Part shown: one piece after another, positions 35,717 to 44,701 of the stretch | Layout: every line of letters starts with the position of its first letter | Numbering within the stretch: position 1 is the first letter of the stretch | From: Micrococcaceae bacterium Sec5.1 | GTDB taxonomy: Bacteria > Actinomycetota > Actinomycetes > Actinomycetales > Micrococcaceae | Assembly (NCBI GenBank): GCA_039636795.1 | Contig: CP143430.1 | Coordinates: forward strand, 2,108,001 to 2,172,000 | Reading direction: 5' to 3' | DNA length: 64,000 bases | The notes under the pieces: generated by a model | Told to the model about the DNA's origin: nothing | Database searches by the model: none | Seen by the model: the letters and a program-made list of their open reading frames with translations, nothing else | Translations under genes and position numbers: made by a program

Positions 35717-38206
35717 ATGTTCAACAATTTAGAGAATCCGTCCCGTCATCTTGTCCGTGACGCCGTGGCCCGCGCCGAGGCTACAGGTGCTTTAGGGCTT
35801 GCCGACGCAGCAGTTCTTCACTCTGCCCGCGAAGACGAGCTTGAACGCCTACTGGCCGTCGCATCCGATCTCAGGGACACCGGCCTGGAAAAGGCCGGCC
35901 GCTCCGGAATCATCACCTACTCCAAAAAGGTTTTCATCCCAGTCACGCAGTTGTGCCAGGACCGCTGCCACTACTGCGTTTTTGTAGAAACACCGAACGG
36001 GCTCGTCGCCAAAGGCCTCCCGACCTATATGTCGCCCGCCGAAATTCTGCAGGTTGCCAGAGAAGGCGCGGCACTAGGATGCAAGGAGGCACTCTTCACC
36101 CTGGGTGATCGGCCAGAGAGCCGTTGGCAAAGCGCTCGAGATTGGCTCGATGACCACGGTTATAAGTCCACGCTTGACTACATCCAGGCCATGGCGGTAC
36201 TCGTCCTTGAGGAAACTGGGCTCCTGCCGCACGTCAACCCTGGTGTAATGACCTGGGCTGAGATGCAGCGACTCCGTCCTGTCGCCCCGTCCATGGGCAT
36301 GATGCTCGAGACGGCAGCGACCCGGCTGTGGTCAGAGAAGGGCGGCGTACACTACGGCTCGCCGGACAAAGACCCGTCCGTACGGATGAGGGTACTCGAA
36401 GATGCTGGACGCTCGCGGGTTCCATTTACTACGGGGGTACTGCTCGGCATTGGCGAGACTGACACGGAACGTGCGGAAGCTCTTTTCGCCATCCGCGCAT
36501 CCCATGAACGACACGGTCACATTCAGGAAACGATTGTCCAAAATTTTCGGGCGAAACCGCGAACGGCGATGCAGAACGACGACGATTTGGGTTTGCAGGA
36601 ATACGTCGCGGCCGTCGCCGTGGCAAGAATTGTTATGGGGCCCGACGCCATTGTGCAGGCGCCACCAAACCTCACGGACGCCGAGGAACTCGGCCTCTTA
36701 ATACGCGCAGGCATAAACGACTGGGGCGGCGTCAGCCCACTGACCGTCGATCACGTCAATCCAGAACGGCCATGGCCTCACCTCGAGGATCTGGCACATC
36801 TCACACGCAACTCGGGATTCGAGCTTCGCGAGCGTCTTACCGCCCACCCGCAATTCATCCAACGTTCTGCTACCTGGATTGACGAACGCTTGCATCAGCA
36901 CGTGTCGGCACTCGCCGAGCCGGAGACTGGTCTTGCCTCCGAGCCGGCGGCCGTAAGAGGGAGGCCGTGGGCTCGGGCCGATAAGAGCAGGCCTGGCAGT
37001 AAGATTAGCGGTTCAGTTGTCTCAATGCTCCGCCAAGCTGCCCAACATCCGTCCGGTTTGACGGATAGCCAGTACGAGGCTCTGCTTTCAGTCGACGGAC
37101 AGGATCTGGAAGCCCTCTGCCGGGTGGCCGATGAAGTCCGAAATTGTGCTGTTGGCGACCGCATCAGCTTCGTGGCCAACCGCAACATCGATTCATCGCT
37201 CTACGCACCTGAGGTTGCGATAACCAACGCGGCGGGACGAAACACGGGTGGTGCAGGAAATGGCTCTCAAAACCTGTCTCCTCGCGTGCTTGCAGAGCTT
37301 GTCGATGAAGCTCAGTCGCTTGGTGCAACCGAGATTTGCGTGCAGGGGCTCATCCGTCCCGATCTCAGGGGCGAGTCCTATTTCGACCTCGTGAGCACAA
37401 TTCGCGCGCGGCAGCCCGCTATCCATGTGCACGCCTTCCGACCAACGGAGATTATGGATGGGGCTTCACGGCTCGGTATCTCGATCAAGGAATTCCTGCA
37501 GGAACTAAAAGGGGCAGGTGTCAACAGCGTTCCCGGAACCGGGGCGCGAATACTGAATGACAGGATCCGGGCCGTCTTGAGTGATCAGTCCGACCCGCCT
37601 GTTGCGGACTGGATTGACGTCATAACAACTGCTCATGGGGTAGGTCTGCCCTCTACCGCTACGATGATTTACGGTCATCTGGAGTCTCCGGCGGACCAGG
37701 TTGCACACCTTCGAAAGCTGTGTTCGATCCAGGACATCACCGGGGGATTTACAGAATTCATCGCCATGCCCTTTCTCCCTTACGATGCGCCGGTGTTGTC
37801 GGTCGTGTCGCGGCCTGGCCCTGGCCTGAGAGAGACACGAGCGTTGCACGCCGTGGCCCGCTTGATGCTGCACGGCCGCATCGATCATATTCAGGCCGCA
37901 TGGACCAAACTGGGACATCAAACGAGTCTGCTCGTACTCCAAGGTGGCGCGGATGATTTTGGCGGCCTTCTTATCGACGGTTTACGTTGGCCTGAGGTCG
38001 GGGCGGAGGCCCACAGGGAACTCTTCATCACCGACATCAACAGGCTCGCCTCCGAAATCGGCCGACCAGTGCGACAACGTATGACCGATTATTCGACCGC
38101 CCCGGCCGATCTGCTGGCACCAAGCCGTACTGGGCGCGTGATGCCAAGCAAGCGCGTCCTCCCATCGATCAGAGAAAGCTCCTCTCGAGTTAAGAGGAAC
38201 ACATGA
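35717..38206 (+). CDS. fbiC: FbiC-like FO synthase (CofG-CofH fusion) lacking the CofH iron-sulfur cysteines
   Basis: 829 residues, matching CofG-CofH fusions along their length. The CofG half has an intact radical-SAM motif, C80xxxC84xxC87 in LCQDRCHYCVF, and YIQAMAVLVLEETGLLPHVN. The CofH half is recognisable (SFVANRNI near 485-491, GATEICVQG, HVHAFRPTEI, STATMIYGH, GGFTEFIAMPF). However, after NRNI, where FbiC carries CxxxCxxC, the sequence reads DSSLYAPEVAITNAAGRN with no Cys at all (about residues 492-520), while flanking positions align without a length change. Both alternative frames hit stops, so this is not a frameshift. As known, FO synthesis needs both clusters; this protein may make a different product, need a host CofH, or be inactive. 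Confidence 0.88.
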   Translation: MFNNLENPSRHLVRDAVARAEATGALGLADAAVLHSAREDELERLLAVASDLRDTGLEKAGRSGIITYSKKVFIPVTQLCQDRCHYCVFVETPNGLVAKGLPTYMSPAEILQVAREGAALGCKEALFTLGDRPESRWQSARDWLDDHGYKSTLDYIQAMAVLVLEETGLLPHVNPGVMTWAEMQRLRPVAPSMGMMLETAATRLWSEKGGVHYGSPDKDPSVRMRVLEDAGRSRVPFTTGVLLGIGETDTERAEALFAIRASHERHGHIQETIVQNFRAKPRTAMQNDDDLGLQEYVAAVAVARIVMGPDAIVQAPPNLTDAEELGLLIRAGINDWGGVSPLTVDHVNPERPWPHLEDLAHLTRNSGFELRERLTAHPQFIQRSATWIDERLHQHVSALAEPETGLASEPAAVRGRPWARADKSRPGSKISGSVVSMLRQAAQHPSGLTDSQYEALLSVDGQDLEALCRVADEVRNCAVGDRISFVANRNIDSSLYAPEVAITNAAGRNTGGAGNGSQNLSPRVLAELVDEAQSLGATEICVQGLIRPDLRGESYFDLVSTIRARQPAIHVHAFRPTEIMDGASRLGISIKEFLQELKGAGVNSVPGTGARILNDRIRAVLSDQSDPPVADWIDVITTAHGVGLPSTATMIYGHLESPADQVAHLRKLCSIQDITGGFTEFIAMPFLPYDAPVLSVVSRPGPGLRETRALHAVARLMLHGRIDHIQAAWTKLGHQTSLLVLQGGADDFGGLLIDGLRWPEVGAEAHRELFITDINRLASEIGRPVRQRMTDYSTAPADLLAPSRTGRVMPSKRVLPSIRESSSRVKRNT

Positions 38207-39075
38207 GTCAGCCCGAAAGCAGCGCTGACTCGCTGATGTCGAAGCGACAGACACATACGCTCAATATCGGCGGAGCTGAGGTCAAGTGCCATCTGTACGG
38301 CACAGCGCACGAAGGCCAGAACGCCATCGTGCTGCTGCCCGGCATAGGAGGCAACGCCAGTATGCACTTCTCTTTTCTGCTCCCTATGCTGGCCAGAAAG
38401 CGCCAGGTCATGGCCATAGACTTCAGCAACCCACGCACTTTAGAAAACGAGCCGCTACAGCTCGACTACCTCATCGACCAGGCGAGCAAGGCCATCGACG
38501 CGCTGTTGCCAGACCGAAGCATCTGCCTCATCGGGTTCTCCCTAGGCGCCGAAGTCGCCGTCGGTCTCGCAACAGTCCATCCGGCACCCAAGCAACTGGT
38601 CCTGATTGCCGGGTGGCTGAAGAGTTCCACTTCTCAGCAACTCTTCGCCACAATCTGGAAGCAGCTTGCGGCCGCTGGATCCCAAAGCAGGGCACGCTTC
38701 GCACGACTGGCATCCTTCTCGACCACACACATCAACGGCTATACAATTTCTGAAATTGACCAATCAACACCTATCAAACCGGGTCGCTTCACCGACGTGC
38801 AGGTCGAGCTGGCCAGCAGAATAGACCTGACCATCAGCGCACCAAGAATACGCGCGCAGACACTTGTCATCGGCTGCTCTAGTGATGGGATGGTAGATAC
38901 GGAACAAGTCAAGGCGCTCTTCGGTGCAATTCCGCATGCCAGGTATACCGAGATTGACAGCGGCAATGCGGTCGTCCTTGAACGACCTGCAGAGCTCCTT
39001 AGCCTCATAACCGCATTCATGTCAGATCCGGAACAGTACGCATCCGGATCGATACTGCCAACGGCCACGCCATGA
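38203..39075 (+). CDS. Alpha/beta-hydrolase fold protein with substituted catalytic His
   Basis: 290 residues, overlapping fbiC by 4 bp (ATGA). It is an alpha/beta hydrolase: VLLPGIGGNASMHFSFLLP (oxyanion region), nucleophile elbow GFSLG with Ser112, and acid loop GCSSDGMVD. At the position of the catalytic His (usually GHAVVLERP) it has SGNAVVLERP, Asn255, with the context conserved. Hydrolysis would be impaired, so it may act as a lyase, a binding protein or a dead enzyme. It sits between fbiC and a Baeyer-Villiger-type monooxygenase, suggesting that it acts on the ester or lactone made by that enzyme (inference). No signal peptide. Confidence 0.85.
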   Translation: MSQPESSADSLMSKRQTHTLNIGGAEVKCHLYGTAHEGQNAIVLLPGIGGNASMHFSFLLPMLARKRQVMAIDFSNPRTLENEPLQLDYLIDQASKAIDALLPDRSICLIGFSLGAEVAVGLATVHPAPKQLVLIAGWLKSSTSQQLFATIWKQLAAAGSQSRARFARLASFSTTHINGYTISEIDQSTPIKPGRFTDVQVELASRIDLTISAPRIRAQTLVIGCSSDGMVDTEQVKALFGAIPHARYTEIDSGNAVVLERPAELLSLITAFMSDPEQYASGSILPTATP

Positions 39076-40595
39076 CTGTAGTCAGCAGCCTGGGAAGCCA
39101 CCACCTTCAAAGCGAACCGTCCCAAACTGAACTCGATACGATCATCGTCGGCGCCGGTTTCGCCGGTCTGGGCATGGGTATCCAACTGGCACGCAGGCAG
39201 AGCACATCGTTTGTGATACTTGAACGAGCCAGCAACATTGGCGGAAGCTGGCGTGACAATACATACCCGGGAGTCGCATGCGACATACCTTCACACCTAT
39301 ACTCGTTCTCCTTCCGACCCAACGCCAAATGGTCCAAGTTTTTCGCCGACGGCTCGGAAATTCAGCAATACCTTCACGACTCCGTCTTGGCAGAAGGGCT
39401 GACGCCCCACCTCCGGCTCGAAACCGAAGTTATCGCTATGCACTGGGATGAAAGGTCTGAGCGCTGGTCCATCATCACCGACAGAGGTGAATACCGGTCC
39501 AAAGTCCTCATAATCGCCGCTGGCCGCCTTTCGGCACCCAAGATCCCCGACATCCAAGGATTGGAAACCTTCACAGGACCAATCTTTCACACTGCTCGTT
39601 GGGACCACCTGGCCGAACTACAGGACAAGCGGATCGGCGTTGTGGGCACGGGCGCTTCAGCAGTACAGCTGATCCCAGAGATCTCCAGGCTCGCCAAGAG
39701 GCTCGTGATATTTCAGCGGAGCGCACCCTATGTGGTCCCACGTAACAATCGCCACTACCCCGACTTCGAACAACGCGTATTCGAACGGGACCCCGTTTCA
39801 ATACAGAGGCTGCGCTCACGTCTGTTTTGGAAAGCAGAAATCGGATTTGCAGAGCGAGTCGGGGAACCCGGGTTTGTCGACAAGCTGCGCAACCGCGCTC
39901 TCCAACACCTAGCGAAGCAGGTCCAGGATCCGCAACTTCGCGAATCGCTGACTCCGGACTACGAAATTGGATGCAAACGCGTCCTTCTCTCAGACGATTT
40001 CTACCCCGCTCTTGCCTCGCCTGGCGTAACCGTGGAACCTACGGCACTCCAACGTGTTGACGGTGAGGTCGCCATCGGGGCGAGAGGAAAACAATATGAA
40101 CTCGATGCCCTTGTCCTAGCCACGGGGTTCCAGGCCGCCGAACCTCCTTTTGCCCATTCTGTATTCGGACGCGATGGGCTTCGCCTCGCCGACCACTGGA
40201 GCCGCGGGATGACGTCCTATGCCTCGACTATGGTCCATGGGTTTCCGAACATGTTTGTCATAAACGGACCAAACGCCAGCCTGGGTCATAATTCGGCAAT
40301 CTACATGATTGAAACCCAGATCGAATTCATCCTTCGCGCCTTGGGAAACGGTCTAATCCCCGACGAGTTTGTCCTTGAAGTCACTCGTGATGCGGAGGAC
40401 GCCTATACAGAGGACATTGACAGCGCGAGTGCGTCGACGGTGTGGATCAACGGGGGGTGCGAAAGCTGGTATGTCGACGCCCGAAGCCATCGGTTGACGC
40501 TGCTTTGGCCCGACTTTGCCCACTCTTTCCGTGAGCGGATCGCTAGGTCCCAAGTATCGCAAAATCAATCGTCCCTAGATGCGGTCATTCATTAA
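39072..40595 (+). CDS. Baeyer-Villiger-type flavin monooxygenase
   Basis: 507 residues, starting in a 4-bp overlap with the hydrolase gene. The FAD Rossmann motif GAGFAG is at residues 27-32. The Baeyer-Villiger fingerprint FxGxxxHxxxW is met by FTGPIFHTARWDH (about residues 166-178), and the NADPH motif GTGASA starts near 192. VLATGFQ and the C-terminal PNASLGHNS block complete the class B architecture. It would insert oxygen next to a ketone or oxidise a heteroatom, using NADPH and O2. Translational coupling to an F420 gene set is unusual and suggests a dedicated catabolic role. Substrate unknown. Confidence 0.9.
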   Translation: MTVVSSLGSHHLQSEPSQTELDTIIVGAGFAGLGMGIQLARRQSTSFVILERASNIGGSWRDNTYPGVACDIPSHLYSFSFRPNAKWSKFFADGSEIQQYLHDSVLAEGLTPHLRLETEVIAMHWDERSERWSIITDRGEYRSKVLIIAAGRLSAPKIPDIQGLETFTGPIFHTARWDHLAELQDKRIGVVGTGASAVQLIPEISRLAKRLVIFQRSAPYVVPRNNRHYPDFEQRVFERDPVSIQRLRSRLFWKAEIGFAERVGEPGFVDKLRNRALQHLAKQVQDPQLRESLTPDYEIGCKRVLLSDDFYPALASPGVTVEPTALQRVDGEVAIGARGKQYELDALVLATGFQAAEPPFAHSVFGRDGLRLADHWSRGMTSYASTMVHGFPNMFVINGPNASLGHNSAIYMIETQIEFILRALGNGLIPDEFVLEVTRDAEDAYTEDIDSASASTVWINGGCESWYVDARSHRLTLLWPDFAHSFRERIARSQVSQNQSSLDAVIH

Positions 40596-40651
40596 GCTGG
40601 CATTGGCGATCTCGAAGTGATGCCAACTCTTATTGCAAAAGTTAATACTCA

Positions 40652-40667
40652 AGTAGACAGATCTACT
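40652..40667. promoter_or_regulatory. 16-bp palindrome in the monooxygenase-cofD gap
   Basis: AGTAGACAGATCTACT has 6-bp perfect arms around CAGA, about 125 bp upstream of cofD. It lies in a 197-bp gap that also holds AT-rich sequence, and could be an operator for a cofD promoter. No regulator is encoded next to it. Confidence 0.35.
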
Positions 40668-40792
40668 CCTGCATGTTCATGGAAATGACCGTGCGGCGAA
40701 GGGACGAAAACTGTGATTCATTCTAGACTAAGCGCGGCGCCGGCTCAGATACCTGTATGCGACTTCAATCTCTCCGACCATGGCTCACTTCG

Positions 40793-41830
40793 ATGAAAAT
40801 AACCGTTCTCACAGGCGGCGTCGGGGGCGCCAAATTTCTTTTAGGAGTCAAGTCAGCCCTCGGAATGGATCCCTATGGAGATGCCCAACCGGAGGGGGCG
40901 AAACACCAGATCACTGCCATAGTCAATACAGCTGACGATATAACGTTGCACGGGCTGCGAATTTGTCCGGATCTTGATTCTTGTCTGTATACATTGGCCG
41001 GCGTTTCTGACCAGTCACGGGGGTGGGGCAGAGCCGATGAAACCTGGACGGTGTCAAAAGAACTTGCCGCGTACGGCGCAGAAGCCCCTTGGTTCTCGTT
41101 GGGTGACAAAGACATTGCCACGCATCTGTTTCGCACGAGCATGCTGAACGAGGGCCGCCCGCTGTCGGAGATCGTTTCTACCCTCGTCCGGAAGTGGCGG
41201 CCCGGTGTGCGCCTGCTACCCATGACCGACGAACAGGTGGAAACGTACGTGGAAGTCGACGATCCTACCCCCGCCAGACAGACGAGCACGCCTGACGATG
41301 CTGGCTCGGCCTCTCCTGCGCTGCGGCTTTCGATGCATTTTCAAGAGTGGTGGACCCGGTATAGGGCGACCCTTGCTCCATATTCCATTACGCCCGATGG
41401 GGCGCCGACTGCCAAACCAGCGCCAGGGGTCCTAGACGCCATCGGAGCAGCCGATGTTGTCCTCATCGCGCCGTCGAACCCCGTTGTCTCCATAGGAACA
41501 ATCCTGTCCGTTCCTGGAATCAGGTCCGCGGTCCGGACCACGACCGCACCAGTAATAGGAGTATCGCCGATCATTAATGGAAAGCCGGTTCGCGGGCATG
41601 CTGACGCCTGTTTGGCTACTATCAACGTTGCTTGCTCTGCGGAGGGCGTTGGGAAGCATTACGGAGCCCGTGCCCACGACGGCTTGCTGGACGGCTTCCT
41701 GGTGGCCCTAGGTGACGAGTTTGAGTTAGCGGGCGCGCAAGTAGCCAGTGCCCCGCTGCTTATGTCCGATCCTGAAACCACGGCCCGGATGGTGCAGCGA
41801 TGCCTTGAGTTGGCCGACGTCGCAAGATAA
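40793..41830 (+). CDS. cofD: 2-phospho-L-lactate/enolpyruvyl transferase (CofD/FbiA)
   Basis: 345 residues from ATG 40793, which gives the family start MKITVLTGGVGGAKFLLG; the frame also has an ATG at 40757. Further signatures are VNTADDITLHGLRICPDLD (metal and substrate binding), GDKDIATHL, and IAPSNPVVSIGTILSVPGI. It transfers the guanylyl-activated three-carbon acid to FO, giving F420-0 or dehydro-F420-0. It is the last F420 gene, separated from the operon by 197 bp. With cofE, cofC and fbiC, all four F420 steps are represented in one 7.6-kb island. Confidence 0.93.
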   Translation: MKITVLTGGVGGAKFLLGVKSALGMDPYGDAQPEGAKHQITAIVNTADDITLHGLRICPDLDSCLYTLAGVSDQSRGWGRADETWTVSKELAAYGAEAPWFSLGDKDIATHLFRTSMLNEGRPLSEIVSTLVRKWRPGVRLLPMTDEQVETYVEVDDPTPARQTSTPDDAGSASPALRLSMHFQEWWTRYRATLAPYSITPDGAPTAKPAPGVLDAIGAADVVLIAPSNPVVSIGTILSVPGIRSAVRTTTAPVIGVSPIINGKPVRGHADACLATINVACSAEGVGKHYGARAHDGLLDGFLVALGDEFELAGAQVASAPLLMSDPETTARMVQRCLELADVAR

Positions 41831-42149
41831 CTTCCAAGGCACATCGGGGCAGGCTTAAGCAGCTGCTGCATGAGCGGTCCCGTTCGGTGATCTTCGTCGA
41901 GCAATGAGATCCTGCGCAAACACATCAGCGCATGGACCAACGGGGCGTACGCGTCGGTTGCCACGCCTGAGGTCCAGCATCACTCCCCGCCGCTTTCAGG
42001 ACGGCCTCGTAGCATACTGCAGGGCTGCTTGTCGAATCGTTGCCGGTGCAGCCAGGTGCAGTGGGAGCTTCGAGATCCCGGTGCGTGGCTCTTGCCAGAT
42101 CCCCCCGGACCTCCTCTCGAGCACACGTTCCAGATCCGGGGTCAGGGGA
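41831..42149. other. Gap downstream of cofD without a recognisable gene
   Basis: About 320 bp of GC-rich sequence without a recognisable coding frame. It precedes the second SnoaL-like remnant and probably represents joined fragments. Confidence 0.4.
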
Positions 42150-42240
42150 TCCGGACGGGCGTTATCTGTCCGAGCAGGGCCAGCCGGGTCAGATAGTTCG
42201 AACCGAGAACGGATGGCGCTTCCAGCGGCAGCCTTTCGGT
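42150..42240 (+). pseudogene. SnoaL-like tail remnant at the right edge of the F420 island
   Basis: The plus strand reads DGRYLSEQGQ, then IVRTENGWRFQRQPF. GRY followed by VRTxxGWRFxxR is the conserved end of SnoaL-like proteins, here with extra bases between the two parts. Bases 42193-42227 repeat 33790-33824. Confidence 0.5.
42193..42227 (+). repeat. 35-bp direct repeat, right copy
   Basis: Same orientation as 33790-33824, with one mismatch. Followed directly by the edge of an IS21-type remnant, while the left copy is followed by unrelated DNA. Confidence 0.85.
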
Positions 42241-42306
42241 GACGGTCGAAAAGTGAGCCATTGTGACGGTTGAAAACTGGGCCACGCATGCCAAACGATT
42301 GGGTGG

Positions 42307-42790
42307 GTGATCACAGTGGAGGATTGGGCGCTTATTCGGCGGTTGCATCTCGCCGAGGGTGAGTCGATGAGGCCGATAGCTGCGCGGTTGGGGATCTCCA
42401 GGAACACGGTTGCGAAAGCAGTCAGTGCTGACAGTCCGCCAACTTACGTCCGGTCGCCGCAGGACTCCGGGATCAAGGCAGTGGAATCGAAAAGTGAACA
42501 CTCAACGATTGGAGAGTGAGCACTCTGGAGGATTTTGCTACGAAGGTGCTCCAGATGCGGCTATACGATCCGGAGTCGAAGGGTATCATCAAGCGCTGCA
42601 GTGGCCGGATCAAGACGTCGTTCATGCCCGCCGGTCGTTCGCCTCATCGGCGGACTTCAACACGCAACTGGCCGACTGGCTGCTCAAGGCCAACGCTCGC
42701 GGTCAGGACCATAAAGGCTCGCCCGGTCGATCTGATCGACCACGACCGTTCAAGCCAGGCATAGGTAGCGGATTCTGCTCGCACAGCGAC
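42307..42790 (+). pseudogene. IS21-family istA transposase remnant
   Basis: The N-terminal segment (VEDWALIRRLHLAEGESMRP, IAARLGISRNTVAKA) is the IstA helix-turn-helix. It breaks near 42450. A central segment follows in shifting frames: YDPESKGII then FMPAGRS / RSFASSADFNTQLADWLLKAN, a conserved IstA block. The catalytic core between the two and the C-terminus are missing, as is IstB. Confidence 0.78.
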
Positions 42791-43278
42791 CGGCTGGGCC
42801 ACCCGCCTCACGACGCGCGCACCGGCGCTGCCGGCTGCCGAACGAGCTCGCTCGGCTGCGTCGTTGCTGGCTTTGTGGTCGGGATCAGGGTTCACATCCG
42901 CGAGCCGGCGTCGCCGCCGCCACGAACTGGGCATGACATCGACGTGGTCCCAGCCGCCGGGTGTGCGCGGCGCCGGACGCTCAGTCTATGCTTTCCGCCA
43001 CGAGCGCGGCTCAGAGCACGGTCAGAAGCGTCGGCGAGCGCGGGGACGAGGATCTCGTCCGTCCGCACACCGGTTCGTCTATGGCACGCTCGTGGAACGG
43101 CAGACTCGATTCAGGCTGGTCGCCCGTTGACTGAGGCGGAGGCGTCTGCCGTGAAAGCGCGAGCGGCCCGCTGCCGTCCTGTCAAACCGGGGGAGGCTAA
43201 ACTCCAGACCTGACTTGGTGTGCGCGGGTCTGGAGTCGGGGGAAGCCCATCAGCAGTCGCGGTGCAAATGAGTCCCCG
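42791..43278. other. Degraded sequence with possible transposase scraps
   Basis: No intact gene. A short plus-strand phrase (FVYGTLVERQTRF, about 43077-43117) resembles the catalytic-domain start of IS30-type transposases, but the match is too short to be sure. The rest shows no recognisable domain. Confidence 0.3.
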
Positions 43279-43956
43279 CTACGATTCGCGTGAGGCGTCC
43301 GAGTCTGGCATTGACGAAGGCCCCGAACCGTACCTGTCCAAGTGCGCCACCTCGTGAAGGGGCTTGCGCCGGACCTTTCCGAAGCTCCTCTCGGGCCATC
43401 CCAGGGGGATGGTTGTCACGATCTGCACTTCCGGTGGAAGCTCTAGAATCTCACGAATTGCGCGATCATCACGATCGGGATTCGCAGCGTGAAGGGTCGT
43501 GAACGTGGCACCCACGCCCAGCGATCGGGCGGCAACTATGAGGTTCTGTGACGCTGCATAGCACGCAGACAATGTCATCGACCATTCGGGTGCATGCTCC
43601 GGATACGCGGGCCGACCGCAGATGAAGACGAGGGCCGGAACATCTTTGACACTGCGCGCGAGTTGAGCCGTCGCCTTTAGCATCCGGTTGTGCTCCTCCC
43701 AGCTGGTGAGAGTATCGATCCAGTCAGCATTCGCCGCGAGTGCCGACGCGATCCGCGCGCGTTGCTCTGGATCGCGGACAACCACAAAGTCCCACGGTTG
43801 CGTGTTGGCCGGGCTGGACGCGCGAGTTGCTGCGAAGAGGATGCTGCGCAACAACTCGTCGGAGAGGGGATCGGACTTCAAGTACCGGGAAGCGCGGGCA
43901 GTCGCCATGGCTTCGATGACTTCATTTTCGGCGATCGGACCGTTAAACAGTTCCAT
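43279..43956 (-). CDS. Nitroreductase-family FMN oxidoreductase
   Basis: 225 residues from ATG 43956. Nitroreductase fold: ARASRYLKSDPLSDELLRSIL (FMN phosphate binding), AATRASSPANTQPWDFVVV (FMN ring contact), and the C-terminal VTTIPLGWPERSFGKVRRKP block. It would be an FMN enzyme using NAD(P)H, or possibly F420-related chemistry. It lies between IS debris and a broken TRAP gene, so no operon partner is visible. Because CofE here lacks the FbiB reductase domain, this protein is one candidate for reducing dehydro-F420 (speculative); a catabolic enone or nitro reductase is at least as likely. Confidence 0.88.
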   Translation of the reverse strand: MELFNGPIAENEVIEAMATARASRYLKSDPLSDELLRSILFAATRASSPANTQPWDFVVVRDPEQRARIASALAANADWIDTLTSWEEHNRMLKATAQLARSVKDVPALVFICGRPAYPEHAPEWSMTLSACYAASQNLIVAARSLGVGATFTTLHAANPDRDDRAIREILELPPEVQIVTTIPLGWPERSFGKVRRKPLHEVAHLDRYGSGPSSMPDSDASRES

Positions 43957-43995
43957 GTTATTCGTACAAACCTCTCTGTTAGTGCGGAAAAAGAC

Positions 43996-44428
43996 TTAAG
44001 GATGAGTCTGGCTCCATTGCAGGACCCTCATTCGGACGTCGGTAAGGCTATTGGTGGGGTCCACGCAAAGAATGTCTAGGGCGTTCCGGCCCGCGTAATT
44101 CGAAATCGGCAATGCACCGTATTTTTCGAACTCTGCACGAATCGCTTTCGACCTCATGAAGTATTCGTAGAGCTGACTCGCCAGGAGCCTAGAGCAGTTG
44201 GACACCGGCAGTTCCTCTGGCGTGTACACGACCGCGGCCGTAACGACGTCTACCTGGCTCACTCTGAACGCCGGATAGCATTTCCGTCCCAGGCATCAGC
44301 GTAGAGCCGAAGAACGGTTCGATTGTCAGATTTCCGTCGGAGGATTCCTCGATCCCGTCGATCCACCCCCGGCGATATGCCACGAGGTGGGTTACATCAT
44401 CCTTGATGCCATGAGCAGAGCATATCAC
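43996..44428 (-). pseudogene. TRAP-type solute-binding protein (DctP-like), frameshifted and truncated
   Basis: The minus strand first encodes an N-terminal segment (VTHLVAYRRGWIDGIEESSD, GNLTIEPFFGSTLMPGTEML) typical of DctP-like binding proteins, where a helix and a strand precede G-x-L-x-P. A frameshift near 44262 moves the continuation to another frame: SQVDVVTAAVVYTPEELPVSN. This then runs into EFEKYGALPISNYAG and ends at 43996, much shorter than the usual 330 residues. No membrane subunits are nearby. Nonfunctional. Confidence 0.55.
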
Positions 44429-44701
44429 GACGGAAGCCGGACAGTAAATAGATTCGGGCGGCCGCGTTGGTCATTGGTCCGCGTTTCTGCGGCCACGCCG
44501 CTCGGGTCCAGAGGGTCCGACCTCGACTCATGCCGCCTTCGTTGCTGCAATGCCGCCCGCGGCGGCACGTCCCAGACCTCGAATCCGCGGTCGACGGGGA
44601 ACTCGGCGAGCGAGCGTCCCAGGCCGCTCGCTCGATCGATCCAGACTTGGTCGATCGAGCGCGGCCGCTCTTATCTGGCACCGAGCTGCGTGGCGAGTGA
44701 T
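44429..44701. other. Short region without recognised gene
   Basis: A minus-strand frame reads WIDRASGLGRSLAEFPVDRG, which looks protein-like, but there is no start, family match or clean end. Probably a remnant. Confidence 0.3.

Noticed and set aside
43077..43117. IS30-type transposase motif
   Set aside because: Only about 13 residues resemble the family; too short to call an element.
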